A DNA stretch of 64,000 nt from NCBI RefSeq assembly GCF_003688935.1, contig NZ_REGE01000011.1, positions 1-64,000 on the forward strand. Direction: 5' to 3'. Source of the stretch: Corynebacterium macginleyi. Lineage in GTDB: Bacteria > Actinomycetota > Actinomycetes > Mycobacteriales > Mycobacteriaceae. Shown one piece after another: positions 52,165 to 60,225 of this stretch. Every line of letters begins with the position of its first letter. Position 1 is the first letter of the stretch. The notes under the pieces are model-generated. The model had not been told where the DNA came from. It worked only from the letters and a program-made list of their open reading frames with translations, and searched no databases. The translations under genes were made by a program, and so were the position numbers.

Positions 52165-53383
52165 ATGGATTACTACGCGCACAGACGAGGAACTGGCAAC
52201 CGTTGCCCGTCGGCTTTTTGCGGCGGTTTTTGCTGAACATGAGTCAGATGCTGCTGCCCCTGAGCCCGTTGGGGTGTGGGCTGCTCCGGGGCGGGTGAAT
52301 CTCATTGGCGAGCATATTGACTATGCCGGTGGCGCATCCATCCCGTTTGCACTCGAGCAAAACACAGCCGTGGCCGTCCGCCCGCGATCGGATGGCGTAA
52401 TCCGCATTGCATCGGAATTCGATGGGTCCGTCGTTCAAGCTTGTGTTCCGTTGTCTAGCGTGCAACCGGGGCATCCTGCTGATTGGTCAGGCTATGTCGC
52501 GGGCACTATCTGGGCGGCTGTTGAGGCTGATTTATTTCAGTGCGATGGACTGGACATAGCGATTGTATCGGACGTTCCCGTTGGCGCTGGTTTATCTAGT
52601 TCCGCAGCATTGGAATGCGCTATTGCCGTTGCGGCCTATGAACTCGACCATGGATGTTTACCCGATGATGCAGTCCGATCTGAGCTCGTCGCCGCCTGTA
52701 TTCGCGCGGAAAACGAAGTAGTGGGAGCCTCCACCGGGGGACTGGATCAAAATGCCAGCCTCTTTGGACAGCGTGGAAAGGCGTTATTCCTCGATTTTTC
52801 TACCGGAGCCGTTGAACGCATACCCTTCGATATAGCCTCCCAGGACTTCGTGCTGCTTATTGCGGATACCAACGCACCTCACACGCTTTCTGATGGCAAA
52901 TATGCCTCCCGCCGCGGGATAGTTGATGATGTGCAATCTAAAGCCGAGTGCACTATCCGCGATATTCCGGAAGCCGTGGATTTTGCCGCAACTGTCGCCG
53001 ATAAGTCCCCGCACTCGGCCGAGCTTTACCGCAGGCGCGTGCGCCATGTGGTGGAGGAAACTGAGCGCACCTTGCGTGCTGCTTCCGCGTTGTGTGCCTT
53101 CGATCTGGATACATTTCGCCAGCTGATGCGAGACAGCCATGTTTCGCTGCGAGATCTATACGAGGTCACCACGCCCGAGCTCGATTCTGCTTTTACCGCG
53201 GCAGGTGAGCTCGGCGTGCGCATGACCGGCGGTGGCTTTGGCGGTGCGGTTATCGCCTTAGTGGCGAAGGATGATGTCGATGCGACCGCGTACGCGATTG
53301 AAGAGGCAGCGGCGCAGCAGGGCTTCCCCGCGCCGACCTTCGTGGTAGCCCAACCCGGTGAGGGCGCGCGTCGATTGCAATAA
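52157..53383 (+). CDS. galK: Galactokinase
   Basis: 408-residue GHMP kinase from ATG 52157. Galactokinase signature GRVNLIGEHIDYAGGASIPFA, ATP loop VPVGAGLSSSAALECAIA, catalytic Asp in GGLDQNASLFG, C-terminal MTGGGFGGAVIALV. Overlaps galT. No galE follows, so UDP-galactose epimerisation must be encoded elsewhere. Confidence 0.96.
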   Translation: MPKWITTRTDEELATVARRLFAAVFAEHESDAAAPEPVGVWAAPGRVNLIGEHIDYAGGASIPFALEQNTAVAVRPRSDGVIRIASEFDGSVVQACVPLSSVQPGHPADWSGYVAGTIWAAVEADLFQCDGLDIAIVSDVPVGAGLSSSAALECAIAVAAYELDHGCLPDDAVRSELVAACIRAENEVVGASTGGLDQNASLFGQRGKALFLDFSTGAVERIPFDIASQDFVLLIADTNAPHTLSDGKYASRRGIVDDVQSKAECTIRDIPEAVDFAATVADKSPHSAELYRRRVRHVVEETERTLRAASALCAFDLDTFRQLMRDSHVSLRDLYEVTTPELDSAFTAAGELGVRMTGGGFGGAVIALVAKDDVDATAYAIEEAAAQQGFPAPTFVVAQPGEGARRLQ

Positions 53384-53430
53384 GCGTAGTGCTTCTGCTG
53401 CGGCGGTAGCTGGAGCTGATCTCGTCTTGT

Positions 53431-54474
53431 CTATACCGCTTGGAGTGCCTTATTAATCCCGCTTTGTAAAGTCGGCCGGGTTTGCTTCATGGGGTGGGCG
53501 ATGGCGCGCAGTCCCATATAAGCAATCTGATCGGCGGCACGATTGAGCGGATCTCCAGCATGTCCAAGCACTCGGCGAATATCCACCTCGCAGGTGCCTT
53601 CTAGATCGTTCCAGGCCTGTTGGAATCGGGAGCGCGCGCCAGATGATACCCCTCGCCACCTGCGTCCCAGTCGGGCCGTTTTCGAGCCTTTTTTGTGCAG
53701 GATGTGGTTGATTGCATCTAAGGCCGCAACGGAGTCGGATTCGATCACGGCCTTCGTCGCACCTATCTTGAGCAGGTATTTTAAGGCAAGCGTGAGCGCT
53801 TCAAGTTCCAGTTCGTCGGTGCTGGCTGTCGTTTTGCGGGTGCGCAGGCGGTAGTCACCGTTTCCCGCCACGAAACACATCGAGCCTTTGAATACGGTAT
53901 CGGAAGAGGCATCGGTGGCGATGCGCACCACCGCGCCCGCCGGCCAAGATGTCGTGTGCGAGAAATTGGGCCACCATTTCGCCTGCGGCGTTTCGACTTG
54001 GGTGGCTTCTTTTTTCTTTGGTGCCTCGCCGAGCTTGCGCGCTTTTCGCGCGGTCAAGCCAGCTTGTTTGCGGCGTACGGAGCTCGCGTGCGCTGATGCC
54101 CGATTTTCCCCCGCAAAGCTCCCCGTCACCGTATAACCGCGCTTTTCGAGTTCTGAGCGCAGCGCATTTTGCCTGCGACCGGTGACAATCCAAGTGTGCC
54201 CATCGATTCCGCGCAGGGCGCGCTGTAGTTCGCGCACTGCAACCTTGACGATATTGCCTTTTTTAATCTGGCCCTTGCGTACAAAGCGTGCCTGCGCTGT
54301 ATTGACCGCGATGACCCACCCCTCGATGGTTCCATCTTCCGCTGAATCCCAGCGTTCATCCCATAGCGCGATCGCCACATGGACCGGTGCAGATATCATG
54401 TCATTGGTGATTTTGCAGGTGCCGTAAGTGCGAGATTGTGTGCCGGTGAGTGCTGAGAGCTCGAGGGGTTCCAT
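53431..54474 (-). CDS. RNase HI-domain protein with long N-terminal extension
   Basis: 347 residues. The C-terminal ~155 form an RNase HI-like domain with the D-E-D-D set visible: RIATDASSD, DELELEALTLAL, VIESDSVAALD and PLNRAADQIAYMG, so nuclease activity on RNA:DNA hybrids is plausible. The N-terminal ~140 residues hold a second sub-domain (HVAIALWDERW...; IDGHTWIVTGRRQNALRSEL) that looks like a nucleic-acid-handling region, joined by a Lys/Ala-rich linker. Start assigned to ATG 54474; ribosome site weak. Encoded alone, convergent with galK. Confidence 0.8.
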   Translation of the reverse strand: MEPLELSALTGTQSRTYGTCKITNDMISAPVHVAIALWDERWDSAEDGTIEGWVIAVNTAQARFVRKGQIKKGNIVKVAVRELQRALRGIDGHTWIVTGRRQNALRSELEKRGYTVTGSFAGENRASAHASSVRRKQAGLTARKARKLGEAPKKKEATQVETPQAKWWPNFSHTTSWPAGAVVRIATDASSDTVFKGSMCFVAGNGDYRLRTRKTTASTDELELEALTLALKYLLKIGATKAVIESDSVAALDAINHILHKKGSKTARLGRRWRGVSSGARSRFQQAWNDLEGTCEVDIRRVLGHAGDPLNRAADQIAYMGLRAIAHPMKQTRPTLQSGINKALQAV

Positions 54475-54647
54475 TGTTTCTAGTAAATCACGTCCCTGTC
54501 CAGCGGTGAATTGTACGCGCCTATTGTGGACCTGGTTCGCGTCGGTTCGTCATAGTTCTAAGAGGCATTGCGGTTTGCCGCGCAAAAGCGCCATAGCGGG
54601 GGTAGTTCCATGAACTGCGCAAAGGACAACGCAATAAACAGCTCCAA
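54475..54647. other. Gap, no gene recognised
   Basis: Promoter-type sequence for the RNase HI-domain gene; no other signal seen. Confidence 0.3.
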
Positions 54648-54730
54648 AAGTGCAGGGTCTTATGCAATAGTTGAAGAAGATTTGCGACATTTGAGGCGTC
54701 ATTTTGCTCAGTTATTGCAGTGGAGGTTGA
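54648..54730 (+). repeat. Dispersed hairpin repeat, copy C
   Basis: Same order as copy B: AAGTGCAGGGTCTTATGC, AAGATTTGCGACATTTGAGG, TTGCTCAGTTATTGCAGTGG, AGG. It ends just before the region disrupted by the prophage. Confidence 0.75.
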
Positions 54731-54906
54731 CCATGGGAGGCTGACCTTCTGGCACTGGTCAAAAGCTACTTGCTGCCTAGTCTTCCGCAGTAGATGCTGA
54801 CCTTCCGCCCCGTGGATTACTATCCGGTTCAGCGCGGACCCCGGTGAAGACCTCAGAATTTCACCATATGGAGCACCATGCCCAGCGGATTTTTCACTGA
54901 GCAGCG
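54731..54906. other. Gap before the truncated host gene
   Basis: Nothing coding recognised; AT-rich near 54860-54920 and probably the promoter of the following gene. Confidence 0.3.
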
Positions 54907-55260
54907 ATGATAAAGAGCATGTTAAATCATGAGTTCATTAATCTTCGTTACGCAGGCTCAACTAGTCCCTATTATCCCGCGCTGTACGCAGGAGAATTAA
55001 AGAGGGTTGCGCCTTGGATTGCAGTGAAAACAACGACGTGGGATAGCTGGCCATGGCATAAACAACAGCTTGCCCTTACTTTAGGGGCTGGGTTAAGTGC
55101 GCACAGAGCCTCGTTGGTGGCTAAGTCAGCTGCACGTATTTGGGAAATCTGGGTTATTCCCCGGAGAAATGAGGTCGTTGAACTTGCCTCCCCCTCAGGC
55201 AGTATTCCACCGCAAACGCAGTGGCCGCGGAAATATTACCGGATGTCACGCATCAGGTAA
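54907..55260 (+). pseudogene. 5' fragment of a host gene cut at the prophage boundary
   Basis: 117 codons encode a protein-like N-terminal region: GSTSPYYPALYAGELKRVAP, WIAVKTTTWDSWPWHKQQLA, LTLGAGLSAHRASLVAKSAA, RIWEIWVIPRR. This style (SAHRASLVAKSAA-x-W) occurs at the start of larger corynebacterial/mycobacterial proteins of the DUF559/AbiEi-like kind. The frame then ends within unrelated sequence, about 40 bases before the integrase stop. Inferred to be truncated by integration. Confidence 0.55.
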
Positions 55261-55300
55261 AAAACATCCAAGGACCCCACATAAGAAACTAAAACACCAG

Positions 55301-56512
55301 CTAAGCAGGGGTTCCATAACCATCACACACCACCGTCAACCGAGGCGATCCCGCAGAAATCCCACATCCCAACGCAGAATCAATCACGCCCGCCACACGC
55401 TCCCGAGAACCATCTAAAACATGCGTGTACGTCCGCAGCAAAGTCCCCGGCGTATGCCCCAAAACCCGCGCCACATCCTGGACCGGCACACCACCCGTCA
55501 ACAAAGACGATGCGAACCGGTGCCGCAAAGCATGAAAATGCACCCGCTCCGCACCCACCGCCTTTCCCGCACGGGACACCTTTTGCGCCGCCACATTCGC
55601 ATGCACCGGCCCGCCACTACTATTGACGAACAGATACCCCTCCGTCCGCCCGCCAATAACGCGCTTAAGTACTGGGGCGAGCTCCCTGGCAATTGGTACA
55701 TCGCGCCGGGAATGCGACGATTTCAGCTCCACCCGACGCCGGGGGGTCAACCTCGATAGCTGCTTCCTGACCCGAATTACACCCGCCTCCAAGTCCACCT
55801 CCTCGACCAGCAGGCCACACAGCTCAGAGATACGCATACCGGTCAAAGCCGCCGTCCTCAACATGTCCGCCATGGTCCTATCCGGCCGGTAGACACACCG
55901 CAGCGGCGGCATACCTTTAGGCTGCACCGACATATACTCGACGCCACCCTGCTCCACAGCATCAATAACTCGCTGAATTTCATCCAAAGTGGGAATCTCG
56001 TCGGGTTCCACCGCGGTTTCCTTTTTCGGCACCCGCACAGGATTTTTCCCCACCAGGTCATTATCTACCCCGTAGGTGAACGCGGACCGCAGGCAACTCA
56101 ACGTAATTTGCACTGACCGCCCTGCAATCCCTTTATCATCCGGGGCGAGCCAACTCCTGCACGTACGAAGTTGATTAGCCCACTCATTAACATCGGCGGG
56201 AGTGACTTGGCGAGCTGGCCACTGGCCAAGCGGGCCTAAGAGCCGGTCGCGTACGTACCGATACTGGATAAGGCTTGATTCACGCAGCGGACGGTCGTTC
56301 ATCCACCGGCTGAACATCTCTTTGACGGTAATGTCCTGGTCTGCCTCGGGGAGGTACTTGTGGAGGCGTTTGTCGCGCTCCATTTCCTGGACATGGGCCT
56401 TGGCTTCTTTTTGCCGGGTGAAGCTTTTGGAGTGCTCTTTTCCCGCGGGGTCGCGCCAGCGGGCGATGTAGACGGTTTTTCCTGCTTTGGTGAGTCTTTT
56501 TTGGATAGCCAT
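55301..56512 (-). CDS. int: Phage tyrosine integrase
   Basis: 403 residues from ATG 56512 (AIQKRLTKAGKTVYIARWRD, the arm-binding N-terminal domain of many actinophage integrases). Core-binding domain about 60-160; catalytic domain with Arg in LTGMRISELCG, His-x-x-Arg in FHALRHRFASSLL, His in VARVLGHTPGTLLRTY and the nucleophile Tyr in RTYTHVL. Lies at the left end of the prophage pointing towards the boundary, as usual beside an att site. Confidence 0.95.
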   Translation of the reverse strand: MAIQKRLTKAGKTVYIARWRDPAGKEHSKSFTRQKEAKAHVQEMERDKRLHKYLPEADQDITVKEMFSRWMNDRPLRESSLIQYRYVRDRLLGPLGQWPARQVTPADVNEWANQLRTCRSWLAPDDKGIAGRSVQITLSCLRSAFTYGVDNDLVGKNPVRVPKKETAVEPDEIPTLDEIQRVIDAVEQGGVEYMSVQPKGMPPLRCVYRPDRTMADMLRTAALTGMRISELCGLLVEEVDLEAGVIRVRKQLSRLTPRRRVELKSSHSRRDVPIARELAPVLKRVIGGRTEGYLFVNSSGGPVHANVAAQKVSRAGKAVGAERVHFHALRHRFASSLLTGGVPVQDVARVLGHTPGTLLRTYTHVLDGSRERVAGVIDSALGCGISAGSPRLTVVCDGYGTPA

Positions 56513-56588
56513 TGTGGTATGCTCCTTGGTGTTCAGGGTTTGGAGAGGCCCTGGCATCGTTTTCAGAACCCTTGTGCTGGGTTTGCAA

Positions 56589-56640
56589 CGCCCCTGTCTT
56601 GTTCAAAAATGGTACGCAGCCACCGAACAAGACAGGGGCG
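56589..56640. terminator. 16-bp perfect hairpin between integrase and immunity genes
   Basis: CGCCCCTGTCTTGTTC (56589-56604) and GAACAAGACAGGGGCG (56625-56640) pair perfectly around a 20-base loop; ACTTTT follows on the plus strand. Likely terminator of the minus-strand immunity operon, insulating the integrase. Confidence 0.65.
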
Positions 56641-56644
56641 ACTT

Positions 56645-56980
56645 TTAATTGACCTCGATTTTTGCGGTGTACTTATCAGAGGGGCGAATATTGCATGAGT
56701 ATTGGCCACCAGGGACTGCCTGGTCCCTGGCTGAGTAGTTCCAGTGGTAGGAATCGCCTACCCGTATTTTTCGGGACGGCTCGCCGTACTCGACTTTCAC
56801 CATGGAGTCTTTGTCAATTCCGACGCGCTTCGCGACCTGCTTTTGGCATAGCAAGGCGGCGGTAAATGAGTCCATGCCGTTTATGTGTTTTTCGTCGTTC
56901 TCTGTAGACGGGTCAGAGCTTCCGCACGCGGAGACTGCAAGCGCGACGGTAGTAATCACAATAGGGAGTAGCTTTTTCAT
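56645..56980 (-). CDS. Prophage-encoded lipoprotein (possible superinfection exclusion)
   Basis: 111 residues with a lipoprotein signal (KKLLPIVITTVALAVSAC, lipobox VSAC) and a small mature domain with two further Cys. The ATG at 56980 overlaps the ImmA/IrrE stop by 4 bases, so it is part of the lysogenic operon. In other temperate phages (for example Ltp of TP-J34) a lipoprotein expressed beside the repressor blocks DNA entry of related phages. That role is inferred from position only. Confidence 0.75.
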   Translation of the reverse strand: MKKLLPIVITTVALAVSACGSSDPSTENDEKHINGMDSFTAALLCQKQVAKRVGIDKDSMVKVEYGEPSRKIRVGDSYHWNYSARDQAVPGGQYSCNIRPSDKYTAKIEVN

Positions 56981-57369
56981 GCTGCTGTCCTTTCGTAGAG
57001 GGTTTGCCAAGTTTTGAGGACTTTGACCGTCACCCCGAGTTCGTTAGCGAGGGTAGCCGGGTGTGGTCCGTAAATGGTTTCTGCTGCGGCGTATTCGACG
57101 GGGGAGATGAGTAGGCGTGCTGCGAAGCGGTCGGCGCGTAGCTCGTGTATCCCGTGGTGGCCGGGTGGGTCGTTGTAGTGGGCGTGGCCAAGCTCGTGGG
57201 CTAGGGCGCTAATTGTTGCGGCGTCGCTCATTCCGAGGCGGACAGTGACGATTTTTCGGTGTGGCTGCCAGGCGGCTTTGGGGCCGCCCTTGTGCCAGCG
57301 GATGTGGTATCCGCGTGACTCGGCGACCTCGATGAGGGCGTCAAGGGGAGTGGTCAATCGGGTGTTCAC
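56977..57369 (-). CDS. ImmA/IrrE-family metallopeptidase
   Basis: 130 residues with the zinc motif HELGH (residues 58-62, in ALAHELGHAHYND) and downstream Glu in HELRADRFAARLLI, the M78 family that cleaves phage/ICE repressors or anti-repressor partners. Encoded next to the repressor, the usual arrangement. Confidence 0.9.
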   Translation of the reverse strand: MNTRLTTPLDALIEVAESRGYHIRWHKGGPKAAWQPHRKIVTVRLGMSDAATISALAHELGHAHYNDPPGHHGIHELRADRFAARLLISPVEYAAAETIYGPHPATLANELGVTVKVLKTWQTLYERTAA

Positions 57370-57434
57370 CTCGTTCTATGTGTCTGGAATTAGGCGCTTG
57401 TGGTCTGCTTCTTTTCGGAATTTCCGAACTGTAT

Positions 57435-57941
57435 TTAGTCGATGGGGTCTTCTCCTCGTTCTTCTCGAAGTTTGTCTTCGTCTGGGCTGCTATCTGCGGC
57501 ATGTGGTTCATCCCAGTCAAAGTCCCGGACGATGCCGTCGTCATCGTCTAGGGAAGCAGACGGGCCGGACACGGGGGTGAGATGCGGGGCTGGTTTCCGA
57601 GGTTTTCGCAAGTGGGAACCGAGGTTAAGTTTTTGCGCTGGGGATAGGCCATCTTCCGCTAGTTGGTAGATGAGCTGGTCGGCGGACGCCGTGGAAAGCA
57701 GTTGCCCGTCCCCGTCAAGGAAATCGAAAGCTTCTTGGTAGGTGAGCTTTCCTAGTTCTACTAGGGCGTGAATTGGAGAAATCCCAATTTTACGACTGAC
57801 AGTAATGAGTTCATCGGAAGTTAGGCCGTCGTTTACATGGTCGGTGGCGGTACGTCGGGAGACACCGAGATATTCGGCAATTTCAGTGACGGTAACCCGA
57901 CGGCCAGCCATGCTGGCAAACCAGTCTGTTTCTTTGCTCAT
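57435..57941 (-). CDS. Prophage repressor (HTH)
   Basis: 168 residues. Helix-turn-helix at about 16-45: RVTVTEIAEYLGVSRRTATD HVNDG (split here for length), followed by helical residues and an acidic, Pro-rich C-terminus (SASLDDDDGIVRDFDWDEPH) without a LexA-type protease domain, so induction probably works through the neighbouring ImmA/IrrE peptidase. Its promoter overlaps a palindrome and the transcript appears leaderless. Confidence 0.8.
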   Translation of the reverse strand: MSKETDWFASMAGRRVTVTEIAEYLGVSRRTATDHVNDGLTSDELITVSRKIGISPIHALVELGKLTYQEAFDFLDGDGQLLSTASADQLIYQLAEDGLSPAQKLNLGSHLRKPRKPAPHLTPVSGPSASLDDDDGIVRDFDWDEPHAADSSPDEDKLREERGEDPID

Positions 57942-57949
57942 AACCTGGC

Positions 57950-57978
57950 ATTATAATGGGTAATTTTCTACCCGTCAA
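57950..57978 (-). promoter_or_regulatory. Repressor promoter with operator in the spacer
   Basis: On the minus strand: TTGACG, 17-base spacer, TATAAT. The palindrome GGGTA-GAAAAT-TACCC (57958-57973) fills the spacer. The -10 ends 8 bases before the ATG at 57941, so the mRNA is likely leaderless. Confidence 0.75.
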
Positions 57979-58033
57979 GTAGTTGCTTATCTGCGTTAAT
58001 GTGAAAAAGTCTGCCTAAATTGCGCGAAGAAAC

Positions 58034-58062
58034 TTGCACACCTGCGGAAAGTGGGTTAAATT
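58034..58062 (+). promoter_or_regulatory. Early rightward prophage promoter
   Basis: TTGCAC (58034-58039), 17-base spacer, TAAATT (58057-58062). The adjacent GTGGGTTAAATTGTTCTCAC has imperfect symmetry and shares GGGT with the repressor-promoter palindrome. Confidence 0.55.
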
Positions 58063-58091
58063 GTTCTCACAAGAGGAAATGAAAGGAGGAA

Positions 58092-58319
58092 ATGGGAATG
58101 TTCCTGCTCAGTCTTGACGAAATCGACCGCATAAAGCGCGCTCATCGGCTTTCGTCTCTCGTTGACCTTGAGCGCAAAACGGGGATAACGCGCAAGACCT
58201 GGCGTGACGCCATCAGGACTCGTGAGCCAAAGCCTGCGGTTCTTCAAGCGCTAGCGGCACTTGGGGCGCGCCCCAACCGAATCCTCGTTGCCGACAACCT
58301 GGAAGCCCTAACTGCATAA
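58092..58319 (+). CDS. Cro-like small DNA-binding protein
   Basis: 75 residues; SLVDLERKTGITRKTWRDAI forms a helix-turn-helix followed by AVLQALAALGARPNRIL. First gene of the rightward early operon, divergent from the repressor. AAAGGAGG lies 3 bases before ATG 58092 and 9 bases before the second ATG at 58098, so 58098 may be the true start. Confidence 0.8.
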   Translation: MGMFLLSLDEIDRIKRAHRLSSLVDLERKTGITRKTWRDAIRTREPKPAVLQALAALGARPNRILVADNLEALTA

Positions 58320-58380
58320 GAAAAGGCCCGGTGCCAGAACACCGAGCCAAGACAAAACTACTCAATAAGGAGAATACATC
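58320..58380 (+). terminator. Hairpin after the Cro-like gene
   Basis: GGC(cc)GGTG...CACC(ga)GCC type stem (ggcccggtgccagaacaccg), followed by a ribosome site AAGGAG for the next gene. Probably an attenuating terminator. Confidence 0.5.
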
Positions 58381-58758
58381 ATGGACCGCAGGATTGACCA
58401 GGCCCGTGAGGATTGGTTCGCGAACCATCCGTTCGACCCAAACAAGCATTCCGTCCTAGCGCACGACGAGGACGGACTCCCATCCGGATTCTTCACCCTT
58501 CCTCACATGGGAGACATGAGCGTCGTATCCCTGAAATACGGTTATGAATTCCTCGCAGCCGTACGCACCGATGATGACGTTGACGAATGGCTTGCAAACG
58601 TCAACCGAACCGCCAAGTCGCCCGACCTAGCAGGAATCATGCTCGCACACGCCTTCCGTGGAATTGCCCCAATCATTGGACAAATCATCGACAACGACTC
58701 GGGACTAGCCGAAACCATGAAAACTATCGCTGTTCAAGGCTGGGAAAAGGAATTTTAA
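58381..58758 (+). CDS. Prophage early protein, unknown
   Basis: 125 residues, acidic, no membrane segment. LPSGFFTLPHMGDMSVVSLK and IAPIIGQIIDNDSGLAETMK are distinctive strings I cannot assign. AAGGAGAATACATC precedes the ATG. It sits between the Cro-like and antirepressor genes. Confidence 0.75.
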   Translation: MDRRIDQAREDWFANHPFDPNKHSVLAHDEDGLPSGFFTLPHMGDMSVVSLKYGYEFLAAVRTDDDVDEWLANVNRTAKSPDLAGIMLAHAFRGIAPIIGQIIDNDSGLAETMKTIAVQGWEKEF

Positions 58759-58760
58759 GA

Positions 58761-59570
58761 ATGAATCTTGTAAAAAACCAAGACGGCGAACTGGTAACCA
58801 CCAGTCTCATAATCGCGGAAGGTACAGAATCTCAGCATGCGAGCGTTATCCGATTAGTTCGAGACAATATTGAGGACTTCGAGGAGTTCGGAAGGGTCGG
58901 ATTTGAAATCGAACCCTTTGATACAGCTGGCGGTAAGCAAAAACGCTCTATTGCAGTCCTCAACCGCGAACACGCCATGCTGTTGATGACATACATGCGT
59001 AACACTCAAATCGTTCGCGACTTCAAGAAGCGGCTTATTAGAGCCTTTGTTGACCTCGAGCGTCGCGCTAAGGAGTCTGCGGAGTTGTCGCCGGAAGAAA
59101 TCATGGCCCGCGCCATCAAGGTCGCCGACCACACGATTAAGGAGTTGGAAGCCACGGCCGCGGACCAGGCCCTTGCTTTGGAGGCCGCTAAGCCCAAAGT
59201 CGAGTACTACGACCATTGCGTTTCCATCGAGTCGGATGTGATGACCGTAAAAGACTGGGGTGCGCACTTTGGGCTTACCGAGCCGCAGGCGCGTCAGAAA
59301 TTACTGGACGCGAAGATGATTTACCGCAAAACCCAAACCCGGGAATGGTCATCACGCAAAGGCGATGTGGTTGACCGCAACGAGTACCGCGCCTACGCCG
59401 CTTACCGGAATCTTTTCGACATTAGGGCACAGCACAATGCTCCCCGCTACCACAACGGCCAAGTACGACAAACACTGTACGTGCGCGCCGGGTGGGCAAT
59501 CACTGTAGCTAAAAACGCAGGTATTGACATTGACCAGTCCATCTACGACGCACTACCAGGGTCGGTGTAG
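58761..59570 (+). CDS. Phage antirepressor (Rha + KilAC)
   Basis: 269 residues from ATG 58761; a longer in-frame start overlaps the previous gene. N-terminal Rha domain: TSLIIAEGTESQHASVIRLV, NREHAMLLMTYMRNT and VRDFKKRLIRAFVDLERR. A coiled-coil (about 105-140) leads to a C-terminal KilAC/ANT domain: VMTVKDWGAHFGLTEPQARQ, then LYVRAGWAITVAKNAG. Counters lysogenic repression. Confidence 0.9.
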   Translation: MNLVKNQDGELVTTSLIIAEGTESQHASVIRLVRDNIEDFEEFGRVGFEIEPFDTAGGKQKRSIAVLNREHAMLLMTYMRNTQIVRDFKKRLIRAFVDLERRAKESAELSPEEIMARAIKVADHTIKELEATAADQALALEAAKPKVEYYDHCVSIESDVMTVKDWGAHFGLTEPQARQKLLDAKMIYRKTQTREWSSRKGDVVDRNEYRAYAAYRNLFDIRAQHNAPRYHNGQVRQTLYVRAGWAITVAKNAGIDIDQSIYDALPGSV

Positions 59571-59574
59571 CGCT

Positions 59575-59877
59575 ATGGCTGATGATTTGCACCCTGCGGA
59601 GGCTGCTTACATGGCTGCGATTCGCGCCGGTACTGACTGGTACGCCGCCGCCGATAAGGCAGTGGCCACATTGGCTAAATCCCGCCAGCCATTTACCGCC
59701 GATGACGTTCGAGATGCATGCGGTTTGGAACCAGATAACCCCAACTCATGGGGTGGTCTATTCCACTACTGGCGCAGCCGCGGGCTGATTCAGCGTATCG
59801 GGCTTACGAGCTCACGTAGCAAAGCACGCAATCACGCCGCCATCGGGGTATGGCAAGGCACCAATCCTGAAGCCTAA
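59575..59877 (+). CDS. Prophage small protein, winged-helix-like
   Basis: 100 residues from ATG 59575, 4 bases after the antirepressor. TADDVRDACGLEPDNPNSWG, GLFHYWRSRGLIQRIGL, then SRSKARNHAAIGVWQG suggests a small winged helix as found in replication/regulatory helpers of actinophages. Not assigned to a named family. Confidence 0.7.
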   Translation: MADDLHPAEAAYMAAIRAGTDWYAAADKAVATLAKSRQPFTADDVRDACGLEPDNPNSWGGLFHYWRSRGLIQRIGLTSSRSKARNHAAIGVWQGTNPEA

Positions 59878-59925
59878 CAAGCAGGCAGCGGTGTGCGAGC
59901 CACCGCATAGGCACCAGGGACAGTC

Positions 59926-60132
59926 ATGTCCCGAAATATCGACACAGTGACGTATCCCTCAAAGGGTACGGGTTGGGTCGAAACGCTGTACAGAGAACTG
60001 AATAGGGAGCCTATCCCGGCAGAGAACAGTAGCCGGGCCGTGTCCTTGTGGGACTACTTGATGTGGCGAGCCAGTGTCTTAGAAGGCCACGACCCACATT
60101 GCCGACAGGCTGAAACCACCCGACCGCCGTAG
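59926..60132 (+). CDS. Possible small prophage protein
   Basis: 68 residues (TGWVETLYRELNREPIPAEN, SLWDYLMWRASVLEGHDPHC). The ATG lies inside a hairpin (GGGACA-GTCA-TGTCCC, 59917-59932) and no ribosome site is seen, so either translation is gated or the frame is spurious. A second stem, GCGGTG/CACCGC, lies just upstream. Confidence 0.45.
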   Translation: MSRNIDTVTYPSKGTGWVETLYRELNREPIPAENSSRAVSLWDYLMWRASVLEGHDPHCRQAETTRPP

Positions 60133-60182
60133 CTGGCCAAGGGTGAGGCAACACCACATAAGTGGGCACGAAAAACACTGAG

Positions 60183-60225
60183 GCCGTGAAATAGCTACTC
60201 CCCGGGTGCAAGTCCTGGGCGCGGC
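60183..60225 (+). ncRNA. tRNA T-arm/acceptor-like hairpin
   Basis: CCCGGG (60201-60206) and CCTGGG (60214-60219) form a 6-bp stem with loop TGCAAGT, like a tRNA T-loop with one change. It is stacked directly on GCCGTG (60183-60188)/CGCGGC (60220-60225). No D or anticodon arm is evident, so it is not a tRNA. Otherwise 60133-60385 has no gene. Confidence 0.35.
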
